Positions 46,248 to 56,021 of a stretch of 64,000 nucleotides of DNA are shown here, in pieces. The notes under the pieces were generated by a model that was not told where the DNA came from, did no database searches, and was given only the letters and a program-made list of their open reading frames with translations. Source of the DNA: Adhaeribacter arboris (GTDB lineage Bacteria > Bacteroidota > Bacteroidia > Cytophagales > Hymenobacteraceae). The stretch's first letter is position 1; every line of letters starts with the position of its first letter. The position numbers and the translations under genes are program-made. Location of the stretch: NCBI RefSeq assembly GCF_003023845.1, contig NZ_PYFT01000001.1, positions 5,270,001-5,334,000 on the forward strand. The letters are read 5' to 3'.

Positions 46248-47291
46248 TTAGGGACTCACCCCACTCTCCAATAGGGAAAATATTTTCCGGTCCCCATCAA
46301 TTTGGGCCATTACTCCGTACGGAAGCGTAAAGGTAGGGCAAGTGTGTCCAAAGTCCATTTCGGTAATTATGGGTAATTGGTCCTGGCCTTGTTCCTCCCG
46401 GATGACCTCTAACAGTAATTGATTATACTCGGCCGTATACTTATTATCATAAGGTCGTCCCACCAAGAGTCCGGATATTTTTTGGAATATTCCTTGGGCC
46501 GCATAGTTTCGGAGGATGCGCCGGAAATAAACGGGCTCCATGCTTTCTTCGGAAGTCTCCAGAAACAAAATGGCTCCTTGCCATTCGGCGGGACTTAACC
46601 AAAAATCAGTTCCTTTTAAAAACTCTAAAACCTCCACACAGCCGCCCAAGAGACGGCCTTGGACTTGCCCGCGGCCTTGCAAATAATTCCACCCACGATT
46701 AGGATTTAGCTTCCGTTTTACCCCTTGCAGGGCTAAATCATTCCAATCCTGATGTTCGGAGGTCCACCCACTTCCATTTGGCCAGACCGGCCCAATGGGC
46801 AATGTCGAAAAAAGAGTACGCTGGATATCGGCAATTTGATAGGGATGCATCCCGCCGTTTTCGGCAAAGCCCACTAACAAGGAAGTACCATAAAAGGAAG
46901 TTAGCCCCGCCTTATAGCACGCCCAATGGGTAACGGTGGTATCGGAAAAGCCCAAGAATATTTTGGGGTTGGCTTTGATGATTGCTAGGTCGGTGTAAGG
47001 TAAGGTTCGGATGCTGTCCTCGCCGCCGATGTTAGAAATAATGGCTTTGATGGACGAATCGGCAAAAGCTTCCATCAAATCCTGCGCCCGAACTTGGGGA
47101 TTTTTAGCCAGAAACTCAGCGGATTTTAAGGCGTTCGCTGTTTCGACCACTTGTAACCCAAAAGTTTGCTGGAGTTGTTTCTTTCCTTGGTAGTAACGGT
47201 GCACCAAATCCCCGGCTCCTCCCCAGGAAAGCGAAATTGTGGCTACTTTGTCACCTGGTTGGAGTAATTTAGGTTTAAGAAGTGATTTCAT
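46248..47291 (-). CDS. S66 family peptidase (LD-carboxypeptidase/MccF-like)
   Basis: 347 residues from ATG 47291. A longer frame starts at a TTG at 47342. The nucleophile Ser lies in GFSDTTVTHWACYKAG near residue 104, the Glu in LETSEESMEP, and the catalytic His in MDFGHTCPTFTLPYG. The region AIISNIGGEDSIRTLPY is typical. S66 includes LD-carboxypeptidase A (murein recycling) and MccF, which detoxifies microcin C. MccF-type members often have a loop pattern like the GPVWPNGSGWTSE seen here. It is monocistronic, with a hairpin at 47418-47456 upstream. Confidence 0.85.
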   Translation of the reverse strand: MKSLLKPKLLQPGDKVATISLSWGGAGDLVHRYYQGKKQLQQTFGLQVVETANALKSAEFLAKNPQVRAQDLMEAFADSSIKAIISNIGGEDSIRTLPYTDLAIIKANPKIFLGFSDTTVTHWACYKAGLTSFYGTSLLVGFAENGGMHPYQIADIQRTLFSTLPIGPVWPNGSGWTSEHQDWNDLALQGVKRKLNPNRGWNYLQGRGQVQGRLLGGCVEVLEFLKGTDFWLSPAEWQGAILFLETSEESMEPVYFRRILRNYAAQGIFQKISGLLVGRPYDNKYTAEYNQLLLEVIREEQGQDQLPIITEMDFGHTCPTFTLPYGVMAQIDGDRKIFSLLESGVSP

Positions 47292-48135
47292 AAACTGGCG
47301 ATTAAATGGCCGAATGCTATCCTTAACTGGCTGTTCCTTCAAGAGCAGGAAGGAAGCTTAGAGGAACGAGCAATAAGTACTATTTTCCATAATAAAAAGA
47401 AAGATAAAGAAGGTAAACCTGGCTGGCAATACTGATTTTTCAGTATTGTTACCAGGCTAGCTACTATCTCCTGATGAGCAGATAGAAGGCCTAGGTCCAA
47501 AAAAAATGTTGGATCAAGTCTCGTTCTAAATGGGGAAACGATAAAAAGAGTCTTGACCACAGCCCGTTGTTTTGCCAGTTTTAGTAAAATTGTTAAGCAT
47601 CTCGGCCTAGTTTTTAAGCCTACCTTACGGGAAGGGCTTGGTCTGGAGCAGGCATGATATAAACTTGATTATCTCATGCCTATCTCAGTAGAGTCAAACA
47701 TTTTCGTTTAGAGCTCTAGCCGCTTAGAGGTGGGCACTCCCGTTCTATTAGCTTTCTTGATGCTTTCTTTTAGGAACTTGCTTGGTGATGACGGAAAAGA
47801 AAGAAGGTCAACGTAAAAAAGACTAAATTTTATGAATATTTAATTAGGGAGGCTATTTCGACAATAGATAGGCAAAAAAGTCAATTGGAAACGAAGAATA
47901 AAGGCTTAAAAAAGTATACGTATTAAGTATTTAATCGAAGTTTTAATCAGTAAATAAACGAGGGGTAGATTACTGGAACTGTATTGTTAGTAAAGCACTA
48001 GCAAAGGCACAGGAAAAAACCTAAAGTTAGCAGGTAGTATAGTCCGGCAATAACCTGACTTAATTTTTCAGGCAATGACCGTCTTTTTGAGAATATAGCA
48101 AGCCATTTAACATAAGGGTACTTATAGAACCCGGG
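47292..48135. other. Long intergenic region with hairpin
   Basis: Part of the 985 bp between the S66 peptidase gene and the LRR gene. At 47418-47456 a hairpin has 9-bp arms CAATACTGA and TCAGTATTG with a TTTT loop and outer CCTGG/CCAGG pairing. It is about 130 nt upstream of the S66 start, so it may be a 5' untranslated regulatory fold. No coding frame or RNA gene is recognised in the rest. Confidence 0.45.
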
Positions 48136-48188
48136 TAAGTTCCGGAAATAGCTTTATCCTCTGAGGATAAAGCTATTTCCGGAACTTA
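48136..48188. repeat. 53-nt perfect palindrome
   Basis: 26-bp perfect inverted repeat with a single-nucleotide loop (T): left arm starting TAAGTTCCGGAAATAGC and right arm ending GCTATTTCCGGAACTTA. It lies 89 bp downstream of the LRR gene stop (minus strand). No T run follows, so it may not be an ordinary intrinsic terminator. Confidence 0.9.
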
Positions 48189-48276
48189 AAAGGTCACGCA
48201 AAAGAAACTTATTCGTCTCCTAAGAAAAGAAAGCTAGTCGCGGAAATTTGTTTGGGTTCGTGAAGCCTAAAGCTGC

Positions 48277-50607
48277 TTATTCCACCACTAACTTCAGCTG
48301 CTGGACGCTCTTAGCTGCCTTCAGTCGAGCCAGGTACACGCCTTTCGCTTGTTTTCCCGCCTGCCATTCTACCTGCACGTGTTCCCCGGCCTTAGCTGTG
48401 CCACTCGGCAGTTGACTCACCAACTTACCCGATAAATCATAGATGGCTAAAGTATACTCCTCATCCTGGTTGAAGGTAAACTCTAAGGTCGTCTTCTCGG
48501 TGAAGGGATTGGGGTAGTTCTTAAACACCGGTAAAGTTTTTTCTGTTATGGCTAGTTCTACTCCAGGCACACTCAGGCGGGCCACCGCCGCTTGGCTGGT
48601 TTGAATCAGGATAAATCCCACAATAGCGGTAGCAGGATCGGCTGTTTCGGCGGTGTTACTTAAGTTGTTGTCGTAGACGATCTGGTTACCCTTGTCTTTG
48701 TTCCAGATTTTGATGCGGAACTTATCCGGCCGGCCATCCAGAAGAGAAACTAAGAAGCCGTAATTGCCCTGCCCATTGATTCTACCCCTACCGGTATAGC
48801 GGGCTTTGGTGCCACTGATAGTTAAAGTTTCGTAAACCGTACTGGCAAAAGCTAATTTTACTTTACCCGCTTTAAAGGCGAACAAGGTGCTGCCTTCGGG
48901 TAGGCTGGTGCCTTTTTTGTAGCGGGCGTACAAGCCCAATACGGCGGTTCCGGCGAGCTTGGTATCGGCTTTGTAGGCTTGTTTGGGCGAAGCAAAGCCC
49001 CCCGCACCGGTGATCGCGCCGGACTCGTAGACCACCACGTATTCGTACGTCGCTTGAGTCGTTTGTCCACAAGCATCGGTGACGGTGAGGATGGGCGAAT
49101 AAGTACCTGCCTTAGTGTATTTATGGTTACCTTGCAGGGTGTTACCGCTGATGATAGCCGGAGAAGTGCTGCCATCGCCCCAATTCCAGGTGGCGCTGCT
49201 AACGGTACTGCCCGAGAAAGAAACACTTAAGCTAACGCTGGTATTGACCGCTACCGGCGCCGTAGGAGCGGTAACTTCACCTAAGACCAATGCCGGTTTC
49301 ACCGTTAAAGTGGCTGCATTAGAGGTGACAGTAGTATAGGTTCCTATTACTTCAACCGAGTAATCACCCGCATCCTCTGCGCTTACTGCCTCAATGGAGT
49401 AAGTAGGGCTGGTAGCCCCAGGGATAGGCTTAGTTCCCTTTCGCCATTGATAAGTAAGGTTAGAGCCCGTAGCTTCTACCTGAAAGATAGCCTTTTCGCC
49501 GGTACAGACGGTAACGTCATTGGGCTGAGCGGTGATGGTAGTCGGAGTACAGGCCGCTTCTATTTCGGCGGGGCTGGTGCAGTTGGTGGCATTATTGGAG
49601 ATGTTGACCGCACCTTCAGTCGCCTGAATAACCGACAGCAACCGGCAGCATTGCGAAAGTTTAGCATTATCACGAACGTAGAGATCGCTTCCCACGGAAG
49701 TAAGCTTTTCCAGTCCGACCAGGCTAGTTAAATTACTATTATTATTAATAGAGAGATCTCTACCCACAGAGGTAAGATTGTCCATGCCAGCCAGGCTGCT
49801 CAAATTATAGTTCTCAAAAATGGTGAGACCTCCTCCCACGGAGGTCAGCTTTTCCAGTCCGGCCAGACTGTTCAGACTATTGTTGCCCGTAATGGAGATA
49901 TCCCCTGACATAAAATTACCTCCTACAGAAGTAAGCTTTTCCAGTCCGGCCAGACTGCTCAGACTACCGTTGAAAGTAATGGCGAGATATCCCACGGAGG
50001 TCAGCTTTTCCAGTCTGGCCAAACTGCTCAGACTATTGTTATCAGAAATGATGACTGCTCTCGAGGAGGTAAGGTTTTCCAGCCCGGCTAAGCTGCTCAG
50101 ACTACTGTTATTACTAACAACGAGGTTTCCTGCCACCGAGGCAAGGTTTTTCAGTCCGGCCAGGTTGCTCAGATGACTGTTATTAGTAATAACGAGACCT
50201 TCTCCCACCGAGGTGAGGTTTTCCAGTCCGGCCAAACTGCTAGAACCAGGTATGGAGTAGAGGCCTAAACTAGTTTGCTCAACACGGAATGGTCCTCCCA
50301 CTTTGGTTAATATAGCCAGGGGCCTAAGATCATAAATGCCTGAACCCTGAATAGTAAGATTGCCGGTTACTTCGGTATAGTTAAAGGCATTTACCTGCGC
50401 CTGAGTGCTTAAAATCATAGGACCATTGTAGATTTGGGCTTGTAACAGACGGGGGTATAGCAGCAGTAAACCCGCTACTACCCAAAGGCAAAAACTGGTT
50501 TGAAACTTTTTCCCGCTCCCCAGGAGCCACTCCGCCCCTACTGGATGCGGTAGGCGGTTTACTAGTATAAGATTTTTCATTTGTGTGAAATTTTTCAGGT
50601 GTAACAT
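48277..50607 (-). CDS. Secreted LRR/Ig/PKD protein with T9SS sorting domain
   Basis: 776 residues from ATG 50607. TTG 50637 and ATG 50580 are alternatives. A signal peptide ends at about LLQAQ (hydrophobic LWVVAGLLLLYP). Then come about eight leucine-rich repeats of 23-27 residues with the core SLAGLEKLTSVG (about residues 100-330), an Ig-like domain (TITAQPNDVTVCTGEKA), a PKD domain (SATWNWGDGSTSP), a further beta domain, and a type A T9SS sorting domain (FKNYPNPFTEKTTLEF ... GVYLARLKA). It resembles cell-surface adhesion or sensing proteins. It is downstream of the hybrid sensor gene and transcribed in the same direction. Confidence 0.88.
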   Translation of the reverse strand: MLHLKNFTQMKNLILVNRLPHPVGAEWLLGSGKKFQTSFCLWVVAGLLLLYPRLLQAQIYNGPMILSTQAQVNAFNYTEVTGNLTIQGSGIYDLRPLAILTKVGGPFRVEQTSLGLYSIPGSSSLAGLENLTSVGEGLVITNNSHLSNLAGLKNLASVAGNLVVSNNSSLSSLAGLENLTSSRAVIISDNNSLSSLARLEKLTSVGYLAITFNGSLSSLAGLEKLTSVGGNFMSGDISITGNNSLNSLAGLEKLTSVGGGLTIFENYNLSSLAGMDNLTSVGRDLSINNNSNLTSLVGLEKLTSVGSDLYVRDNAKLSQCCRLLSVIQATEGAVNISNNATNCTSPAEIEAACTPTTITAQPNDVTVCTGEKAIFQVEATGSNLTYQWRKGTKPIPGATSPTYSIEAVSAEDAGDYSVEVIGTYTTVTSNAATLTVKPALVLGEVTAPTAPVAVNTSVSLSVSFSGSTVSSATWNWGDGSTSPAIISGNTLQGNHKYTKAGTYSPILTVTDACGQTTQATYEYVVVYESGAITGAGGFASPKQAYKADTKLAGTAVLGLYARYKKGTSLPEGSTLFAFKAGKVKLAFASTVYETLTISGTKARYTGRGRINGQGNYGFLVSLLDGRPDKFRIKIWNKDKGNQIVYDNNLSNTAETADPATAIVGFILIQTSQAAVARLSVPGVELAITEKTLPVFKNYPNPFTEKTTLEFTFNQDEEYTLAIYDLSGKLVSQLPSGTAKAGEHVQVEWQAGKQAKGVYLARLKAAKSVQQLKLVVE
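49660..50250 (-). repeat. Tandem DNA repeats encoding LRR units
   Basis: Within the secreted LRR gene, copies of about 66-80 bp share near-identical words (AGCTTTTCCAGTCCGGCCAG, CTGCTCAGACTA). They encode the leucine-rich repeats. Some neighbouring copies differ by few bases, so recombination between them could change the repeat number. Not a CRISPR: no spacer pattern, reading frame maintained. Confidence 0.8.
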
Positions 50608-50650
50608 TTTTAAATCAGGATTACCAACCTTTATCAAGCAAAGCCATTAG

Positions 50651-50672
50651 AAAAAGCCCCGAAAAAGGGCTT
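50651..50672 (-). terminator. Terminator-like hairpin
   Basis: Stem AAGCCC/GGGCTT with a 7-nt loop; on the minus strand it is followed by TTTTTC. It lies 297 bp beyond the stop of the 50970 gene and could end its transcript. The other 300 bp of this stretch hold nothing recognised. Confidence 0.55.
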
Positions 50673-50969
50673 ACTGCGGGGTCAAAGGGGTATTTAAGCA
50701 GACTGACTCACTCGGGGAAACTTTGCCTAAATAATAAGCTACAGTAGTCCAGACCGAGAGAACACTCCCGGCGCTTCCATCATCGGTCTGACCGATAGCG
50801 GAGAATAGCGCAGATTAATTTTAGCGGCTAGCCAAAAATAAATTCCAGGAAAAAAAAGGGTTAACAAAATTCGGCCAATGAGTACAACTTATTCGCCAAA
50901 AGATTAAGGAGGTGGTATTTTGGGGTAATACTTGGGAAAATGTGCTTAAAAATGACTGCTAATTCTTTA

Positions 50970-53900
50970 TTAGCGGGGCTGGGAAAGAGCGTATTCGGAG
51001 GGAGAAACAGAAAACTGCGCTTTAAAACACTTGGCGAAATAAGATAACCCTTCGAACCCTACCCGATAAGCGGTCTCCGCCACCGGATGGCCTTCCCGCA
51101 ACAGCACCGCCGCCTGACTCAACCGGTAATAGCGCATTAACTCATTGGCGTTCATGGCCGTGATGGCCGCTAATTTCCGGTGCAAGGTCCGGGTACTGAC
51201 GGCCATCTCGCGGGCGAGCTCGTCTACTAAAAAACCGGAGTTGGCCAGTTCCCGGTCCAGCACCTGATGGACTTGCCGCAGGAAGGGGTCTTCCGAAGGC
51301 GATGCTGGCTCTTCTGCCGGATTAGACAGGCTGAACTTTTGGCGCCAATATTGGCGCAGGGTCTGCTGGTAACTTAGCCCATTGGCCACGCGTAATTGTA
51401 ATTCCTGTAAGTTAAACGGTTTAATCAGATAATCGTTGGCCCCGGTGGTGAGCCCTTTCACCCGATCCTCCACCGAGGTCCGCGCCGTGAGTAAAATAAC
51501 GGCGATATGGGTAGTAAGCGGGTTATTTTTAATGAGTTGGCTCAGGGTAAAGCCATCCATCTCCGGCATGGCTACGTCCGCAATTACCAAGTTGGGTAAT
51601 TCCTGCTGGGCTAGTTGCCAGCCTTCGGCGCCGTTTGGGGCGGTGAGTACCCGGTACTGCGCGGTCAATTCCTGGGCGATAAAGTGCCGCAGTTCCTCGT
51701 GGTCTTCTACCACCAACACCAAAGGTGCCTCCTCCGCGGATGGTGGCAGCGGCAAAGATACCGCTTCTTCCTCCGGGACAATAACTGATTGGGAAGCAAG
51801 CGGCCCGGCTGGAACGTTATTCCCTGCTATCCGGAGCGGAAGCACGACGGTAAAAGAACTACCTTTTCCTTCCTGGCTCTCGGCGGCTACGTGTCCACCC
51901 ATTAACTCGACCAGTTCTTTTACCAGAAACAATCCCAGGCCCGATCCGGCCAAAGCTGCGGTACGGGCATCAGTTACCTGATAAAACCGATTAAAAATAA
52001 AGGGCAACTGCGAGGCGGGAATACCTCTACCGGTGTCCCGAACCCGCAACTGAAGTTCATACGTTTCTTCCCTGGAGGCCGGAAGATTTACTTCTACCCG
52101 CACCTTACCTCCCGATGCCGTAAACTTTAAAGCGTTGGCCAGCAGGTTATAAATAATTTTCTCTAGTTTTTCGGCGTCAAAAATATACTCCACCGATGCA
52201 CCGGTGAAAACGTATTGCAACTGGACACCTTGCTGCTCCGCCGCCGGGCGAAAAGATTCGACTATCTGCTCCACCAATAAAGTTATTTCTCCCCTCGATT
52301 CATCTAAAATCATATGACCGGCTTCCAGTTTGGCCAAATCTAGCAGTTGGTTAATCAGGCGCAACAGGCGCTGGGCATTTCGGAAGATGACCTTGAGTTG
52401 CGGCTTGATAAGCTCGGGCGGGGGCAGCGTCGGCTGCGTACATAACGGTTCCAGCGGACTGATGATGAGCGTTAAAGGCGTGCGGAACTCATGGGTAATG
52501 TTGGTGAAGAATTGTGACTTCATTTGTTCGAGTTCCCGTAGCTTTTCCTGCTCTAAATGCTCGAATTTTAACTGGTTTTGCAATTGGAGGCGCTTGAATT
52601 GCGACCAGAAAATAATCCCTATAATCGTGAAGATGACAAGCGCATAAAACCCATAAGCAACCGGGGTAAGGTAAAAAGCTTGCCCTACTTCAATGGGAAG
52701 GCGTAACTCTTTCCCCCAGATACCACTGCTATCCATACCTTTAATGCGCAGGGTATACTTTCCCGCTGGCAAACCGGTAAATTGGATATAATTTTTGGCA
52801 CCGATAGGTTGCCATTCATCGGTAATGCCCACTACTTGATAGGCAAACTGGGGAACATTAACATCATCGAAATAAGCTTGCAGGGCAAAATAAACGGTAA
52901 AGAACTTGTCTTTATAATGGAGCTGGATGTTGCGAATCAGATGGGCGGCTAATGCATTTTCTTCTATCTTATTTTTAGTACCCCGGTGCTGTACCAGTTT
53001 GGTGAGGATGACCCGGGAGACAGCAGCTGTTGGCCGAAACTGCTCCGGATCAAAGGCTACAATACCGTCCAGGGAACCAAAGTATAAGGTTCTATCGCTG
53101 CCCGCCCAAGCCGCGCCTGGATGAAAGGTATTATTCGGCAAGCCGTCTTTAACCAGAAAATTCCGGAAGGTTTTCTGCTGGCGATCCAGTCGGGATAATC
53201 CATTATCGGTGCTAATCCAGAGTTCGCCGGCCTTGCCCGGTAATATGGCACAGACAATATTGTTAGCTAAGCCTTCTTTTATCGTGTAAGTCTCTTCTAT
53301 CTGACCATTTGCCGGATGGAGGACGTTAATGCCGCCACCTTTGGTCCCTACCCACAAGCGGCCGTCCAGACCTTCGTATAAGCAGGTAATAAATTCATTG
53401 GTTAAACCCGCACGTGGATTTTGTTCTGCAATGGCCGCAAAGTAGCCGGTAATACTTTTACCTTTTACGATGCGGTATAAGCCGTAATCAGTACCCACCC
53501 AAATGGATTGGTCTTTCGCCTGGTACAGGGCCATTATTTGCAGGGAGGAGAAGGGCTGTTTGGTTTTTCCCCAGGTAAAAGGCAGGGCCTGCTTGGTTTT
53601 GGGATTAAAAAGATAAAGATTATTGTTCCCTCCTAGCCACAGCTGCCCATCGGTGTCTCGTAAGAAAGAATAATTGAAGAGAGAAGCCCGCTCTTCGGGT
53701 TTCAGGTCGTCCGGAATAGCGGGTTGGGAAAAGGTATGAGATTTAAGATTAAAAGATAAAACCCCGTTCCCTTCCGTGGCCACCCAGAGATTGCCGTTGG
53801 CCGCGGGCACAAAAGCTTTTACCAGCGGATTATACCAATTGCTCCAGCCACGGCCTTGTTTAAACATTTTATATTCCTGGAATCTTTTCGTGAGAGCATT

Positions 53901-55058
53901 ATACTCAAAGAAGCCTTGATAGCTGCCAATCAATATTTTTCCGGGACTGGTTTCATAAATAGCCGGCGCACTAAAAATAGTATTATTGGCTATTCCTGGG
54001 GGCGAGATAACCGAAAATCTATTTTCCCGGTTTTCTAACCGGAAGACGCCGAAATAAGTACCCAGCCAAAGCTGACCCTTGGCATCTTCGTACAAGCAGT
54101 CGATCGCATAAGGGGCTCCCCCCGTACGCTTAAACGCCGGCGTAAAATCATCGATTTTTTGGGTACGAACGTTGAGACGGCACAATTTTTCGGACGTTGC
54201 TACCCAGATATAACCTTTATTATCTTCATAAATATAGCGCAGCTTATTATCCAGTAACTCGGATAAGTCGGCAGATACGAGGGGAAGAAATTGGTTTGCG
54301 GAGGCGGAGTAGGTATAAATAGAATGGTAATCGGCGAAAAGCAATTTATTTTTCTGAACGTAACTGGTAATCCATTGTTGCATTGGGGGAAGAGGATACC
54401 AGTGTAGTACCGCTCCTTCTGGGCTCAATTTTTGGTATCCGTGATGGTCATCCGCTACCCAGATGAAACGCTGGGAATCTTCGGTTAAGTGCTTCACCAA
54501 GGGCGAAAATATACCCGTGGTGCCGGCCGCAACATTTTGCATAAAAGTAAAATGCTCCTTATCCGCCGAACGATACAAATAACCGTTATGCGTGCTGCAC
54601 CAGAGGGCTCCGTCCGAAGCCTGCAGAATGGCCTGAATACTATTTTTTCCGGTTGCTGCGGCTTTAGCGGTGGCTAAATAGGCCGTTATTGTTTTCCGAT
54701 CGGTACTTAATTTATTTAGGCCATTGTCGGTGCCAATCCAAAGGTTGGCTTCCCGGTCTTCGTACAACGCCAAGACGGAATTGGAAGACAAACGTATCCC
54801 GACGGTGGTAGTAGGAATGAATTCGGTTTGGTAACCATCGTAGCGGTATAAGCCGGTTTCGGTCCCCAGCCACATAAAACCAGAGCTGTCTTTTAGCATA
54901 CATTTTACCTTCAGCCCCTGTAAATGGGCGACTCTGGTAAACTGATCCTGGCCAAACTCCCTGGACTGAGCAACCCCCCAGCCAGGTAAAACCCAACATA
55001 GAGTGAGCAGCCCTAGCATGCATTTTAAGGAATAACTACGAAACCGTTGTCCACGCAT
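50970..55058 (-). CDS. Hybrid two-component system sensor/regulator (HTCS)
   Basis: 1362 residues from ATG 55058. The frame extends to 55262, but a terminator hairpin lies in that extension and ATG 55058 precedes a clear signal peptide (LGLLTLCWVLPGWGVAQ). The N-terminal 750 residues are Reg_prop beta-propeller repeats (WLGTETGLYRYDG, WIGTDNGLNKLS). Next are a Y_Y_Y domain, a transmembrane segment, HisKA (His 856 in NITHEFRTPLT), HATPase, a receiver domain (Asp 1161 in VIADVAMPEMDG) and an AraC-type HTH. It binds a periplasmic ligand, often a glycan, and controls transcription directly. The adjacent LRR gene is a possible target. Confidence 0.92.
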   Translation of the reverse strand: MRGQRFRSYSLKCMLGLLTLCWVLPGWGVAQSREFGQDQFTRVAHLQGLKVKCMLKDSSGFMWLGTETGLYRYDGYQTEFIPTTTVGIRLSSNSVLALYEDREANLWIGTDNGLNKLSTDRKTITAYLATAKAAATGKNSIQAILQASDGALWCSTHNGYLYRSADKEHFTFMQNVAAGTTGIFSPLVKHLTEDSQRFIWVADDHHGYQKLSPEGAVLHWYPLPPMQQWITSYVQKNKLLFADYHSIYTYSASANQFLPLVSADLSELLDNKLRYIYEDNKGYIWVATSEKLCRLNVRTQKIDDFTPAFKRTGGAPYAIDCLYEDAKGQLWLGTYFGVFRLENRENRFSVISPPGIANNTIFSAPAIYETSPGKILIGSYQGFFEYNALTKRFQEYKMFKQGRGWSNWYNPLVKAFVPAANGNLWVATEGNGVLSFNLKSHTFSQPAIPDDLKPEERASLFNYSFLRDTDGQLWLGGNNNLYLFNPKTKQALPFTWGKTKQPFSSLQIMALYQAKDQSIWVGTDYGLYRIVKGKSITGYFAAIAEQNPRAGLTNEFITCLYEGLDGRLWVGTKGGGINVLHPANGQIEETYTIKEGLANNIVCAILPGKAGELWISTDNGLSRLDRQQKTFRNFLVKDGLPNNTFHPGAAWAGSDRTLYFGSLDGIVAFDPEQFRPTAAVSRVILTKLVQHRGTKNKIEENALAAHLIRNIQLHYKDKFFTVYFALQAYFDDVNVPQFAYQVVGITDEWQPIGAKNYIQFTGLPAGKYTLRIKGMDSSGIWGKELRLPIEVGQAFYLTPVAYGFYALVIFTIIGIIFWSQFKRLQLQNQLKFEHLEQEKLRELEQMKSQFFTNITHEFRTPLTLIISPLEPLCTQPTLPPPELIKPQLKVIFRNAQRLLRLINQLLDLAKLEAGHMILDESRGEITLLVEQIVESFRPAAEQQGVQLQYVFTGASVEYIFDAEKLEKIIYNLLANALKFTASGGKVRVEVNLPASREETYELQLRVRDTGRGIPASQLPFIFNRFYQVTDARTAALAGSGLGLFLVKELVELMGGHVAAESQEGKGSSFTVVLPLRIAGNNVPAGPLASQSVIVPEEEAVSLPLPPSAEEAPLVLVVEDHEELRHFIAQELTAQYRVLTAPNGAEGWQLAQQELPNLVIADVAMPEMDGFTLSQLIKNNPLTTHIAVILLTARTSVEDRVKGLTTGANDYLIKPFNLQELQLRVANGLSYQQTLRQYWRQKFSLSNPAEEPASPSEDPFLRQVHQVLDRELANSGFLVDELAREMAVSTRTLHRKLAAITAMNANELMRYYRLSQAAVLLREGHPVAETAYRVGFEGLSYFAKCFKAQFSVSPSEYALSQPR

Positions 55059-55103
55059 CAGGAAGAGATAAAGGAGGTTAATATCTAAAGATACTCTTTT
55101 TAC

Positions 55104-55136
55104 AAAAAAACCGAGCCTGGCAAACTCGGTTTTTTC
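55104..55136. terminator. Bidirectional hairpin with A/T runs
   Basis: Stem ACCGAG/CTCGGT, flanked by a run of A on the left and T on the right; loop of 9 nt. It lies just upstream of the HTCS start and next to the IS fragment. It supports 55058 as the HTCS start. Confidence 0.75.
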
Positions 55137-55273
55137 TCCATTAGAGTTCATTTTGGGCCGATTACTATCTGAACAGGTGGAGGTACTGCCCGGAGACCCA
55201 ACGTTTTTTAGGACTAGGCAAGTCGACCAATCGTTCATGAAACGATCGTGGTTGTTGCACAACTACCTGATTA

Positions 55274-55596
55274 ATGGTAGCCGTTAAAGAAGGTTACCAA
55301 TTAATCTTTGATGTTATGCAAGGCAAGAAGGTATTTGCCGAGGAGAAGGTGCTGCTCTTCTCCCTCTCGGCGCACGTGCCGAAACACAACTTTTACCGGC
55401 GGTTGAAACAAGAGGTGGATCTGGATTTTCTCTACGAACTTACCCAGCCCTATTTCGGGCGTTGTGGCCAACAGTCGATTGACCCGGTAGTCTTCTTTAA
55501 GCTCTGCTTAGTGGGTTACCTGGAGAATATTGTCTCGGACCACCAGCTTATCGAACATTGCAGCCTGCGATTGGATCTGCTTTACTTTCTGAACTA
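55274..55596 (+). pseudogene. IS1182-family transposase N-terminal fragment
   Basis: About 108 residues with LLFSLSAHVPKHNFYRRLKQ and QQSIDPVVFFKLCLVGYLEN, SDHQLIEHCSLRLDLLYFL, the DUF772 N-terminal domain of IS1182-type transposases. The frame then enters the IS3 element (55597) and reads unrelated residues to 55642. The catalytic C-terminal two thirds are absent, also on the other side of the IS3 element, so the element is dead. Left inverted repeat not identified. Confidence 0.85.
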
Positions 55597-55664
55597 TGGA
55601 GTTGCTACCTTTGACTGGAGGGAAAGAGATAGGCAGATTTAATGAAAGTTTTAAATTTGATTAT

Positions 55665-55991
55665 ATGAGTAGACGAGTATTCGATACCGCCTTTAAGAAG
55701 ATGGCCGTAGAGCTTTCTTATGCCAGAAGCTCCGTGAAGGAGGTCGCCACGGAACTGGGTATAGGTATAGATCCGGGCCGGATAACCAAATGGCGCCACC
55801 AGCAACAAAAACCTGGGGAAAAAACTGCTGCTGGCCTCACCGAAGAACAAAAAGAGATCTGCCGACTTCAAAAAGCCCTGAAGGAGGCGCAGTTAGAGCG
55901 CGATATGGACCCGATGCTGACGCACGTCTGCGGGTCAAAAAAGGCAGTCAGCATCTTCTCCAAGGGAGACGGGCGATATACGGATTCATAA
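55665..55991 (+). CDS. IS3 transposase OrfA
   Basis: 108 residues from ATG 55665. A helix-turn-helix (ARSSVKEVATELGIGIDPGR) and a leucine-zipper-like tail (EEQKEICRLQKALKEAQLER) identify OrfA. Normally LERDILKKAVSIF follows; here about 11 residues (MDPMLTHVCGS) intervene between LERD and KKAVSIFSKGDGRY, a small insertion. The frame then ends within the region where related elements continue. A frameshift to OrfB is normal in this family. Confidence 0.8.
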   Translation: MSRRVFDTAFKKMAVELSYARSSVKEVATELGIGIDPGRITKWRHQQQKPGEKTAAGLTEEQKEICRLQKALKEAQLERDMDPMLTHVCGSKKAVSIFSKGDGRYTDS

Positions 55992-56021
55992 AAGAGCACC
56001 GGAATCAATTCTCCACCAGAG

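Noticed and set aside
49660-50250. Regular repeats that might be a CRISPR array
   Set aside because: The repeats are in frame, encode leucine-rich repeats, vary between copies and have no unique spacers of constant length.
51436-51981. 181-residue plus-strand frame
   Set aside because: Antisense to the receiver and kinase domains of the HTCS gene.
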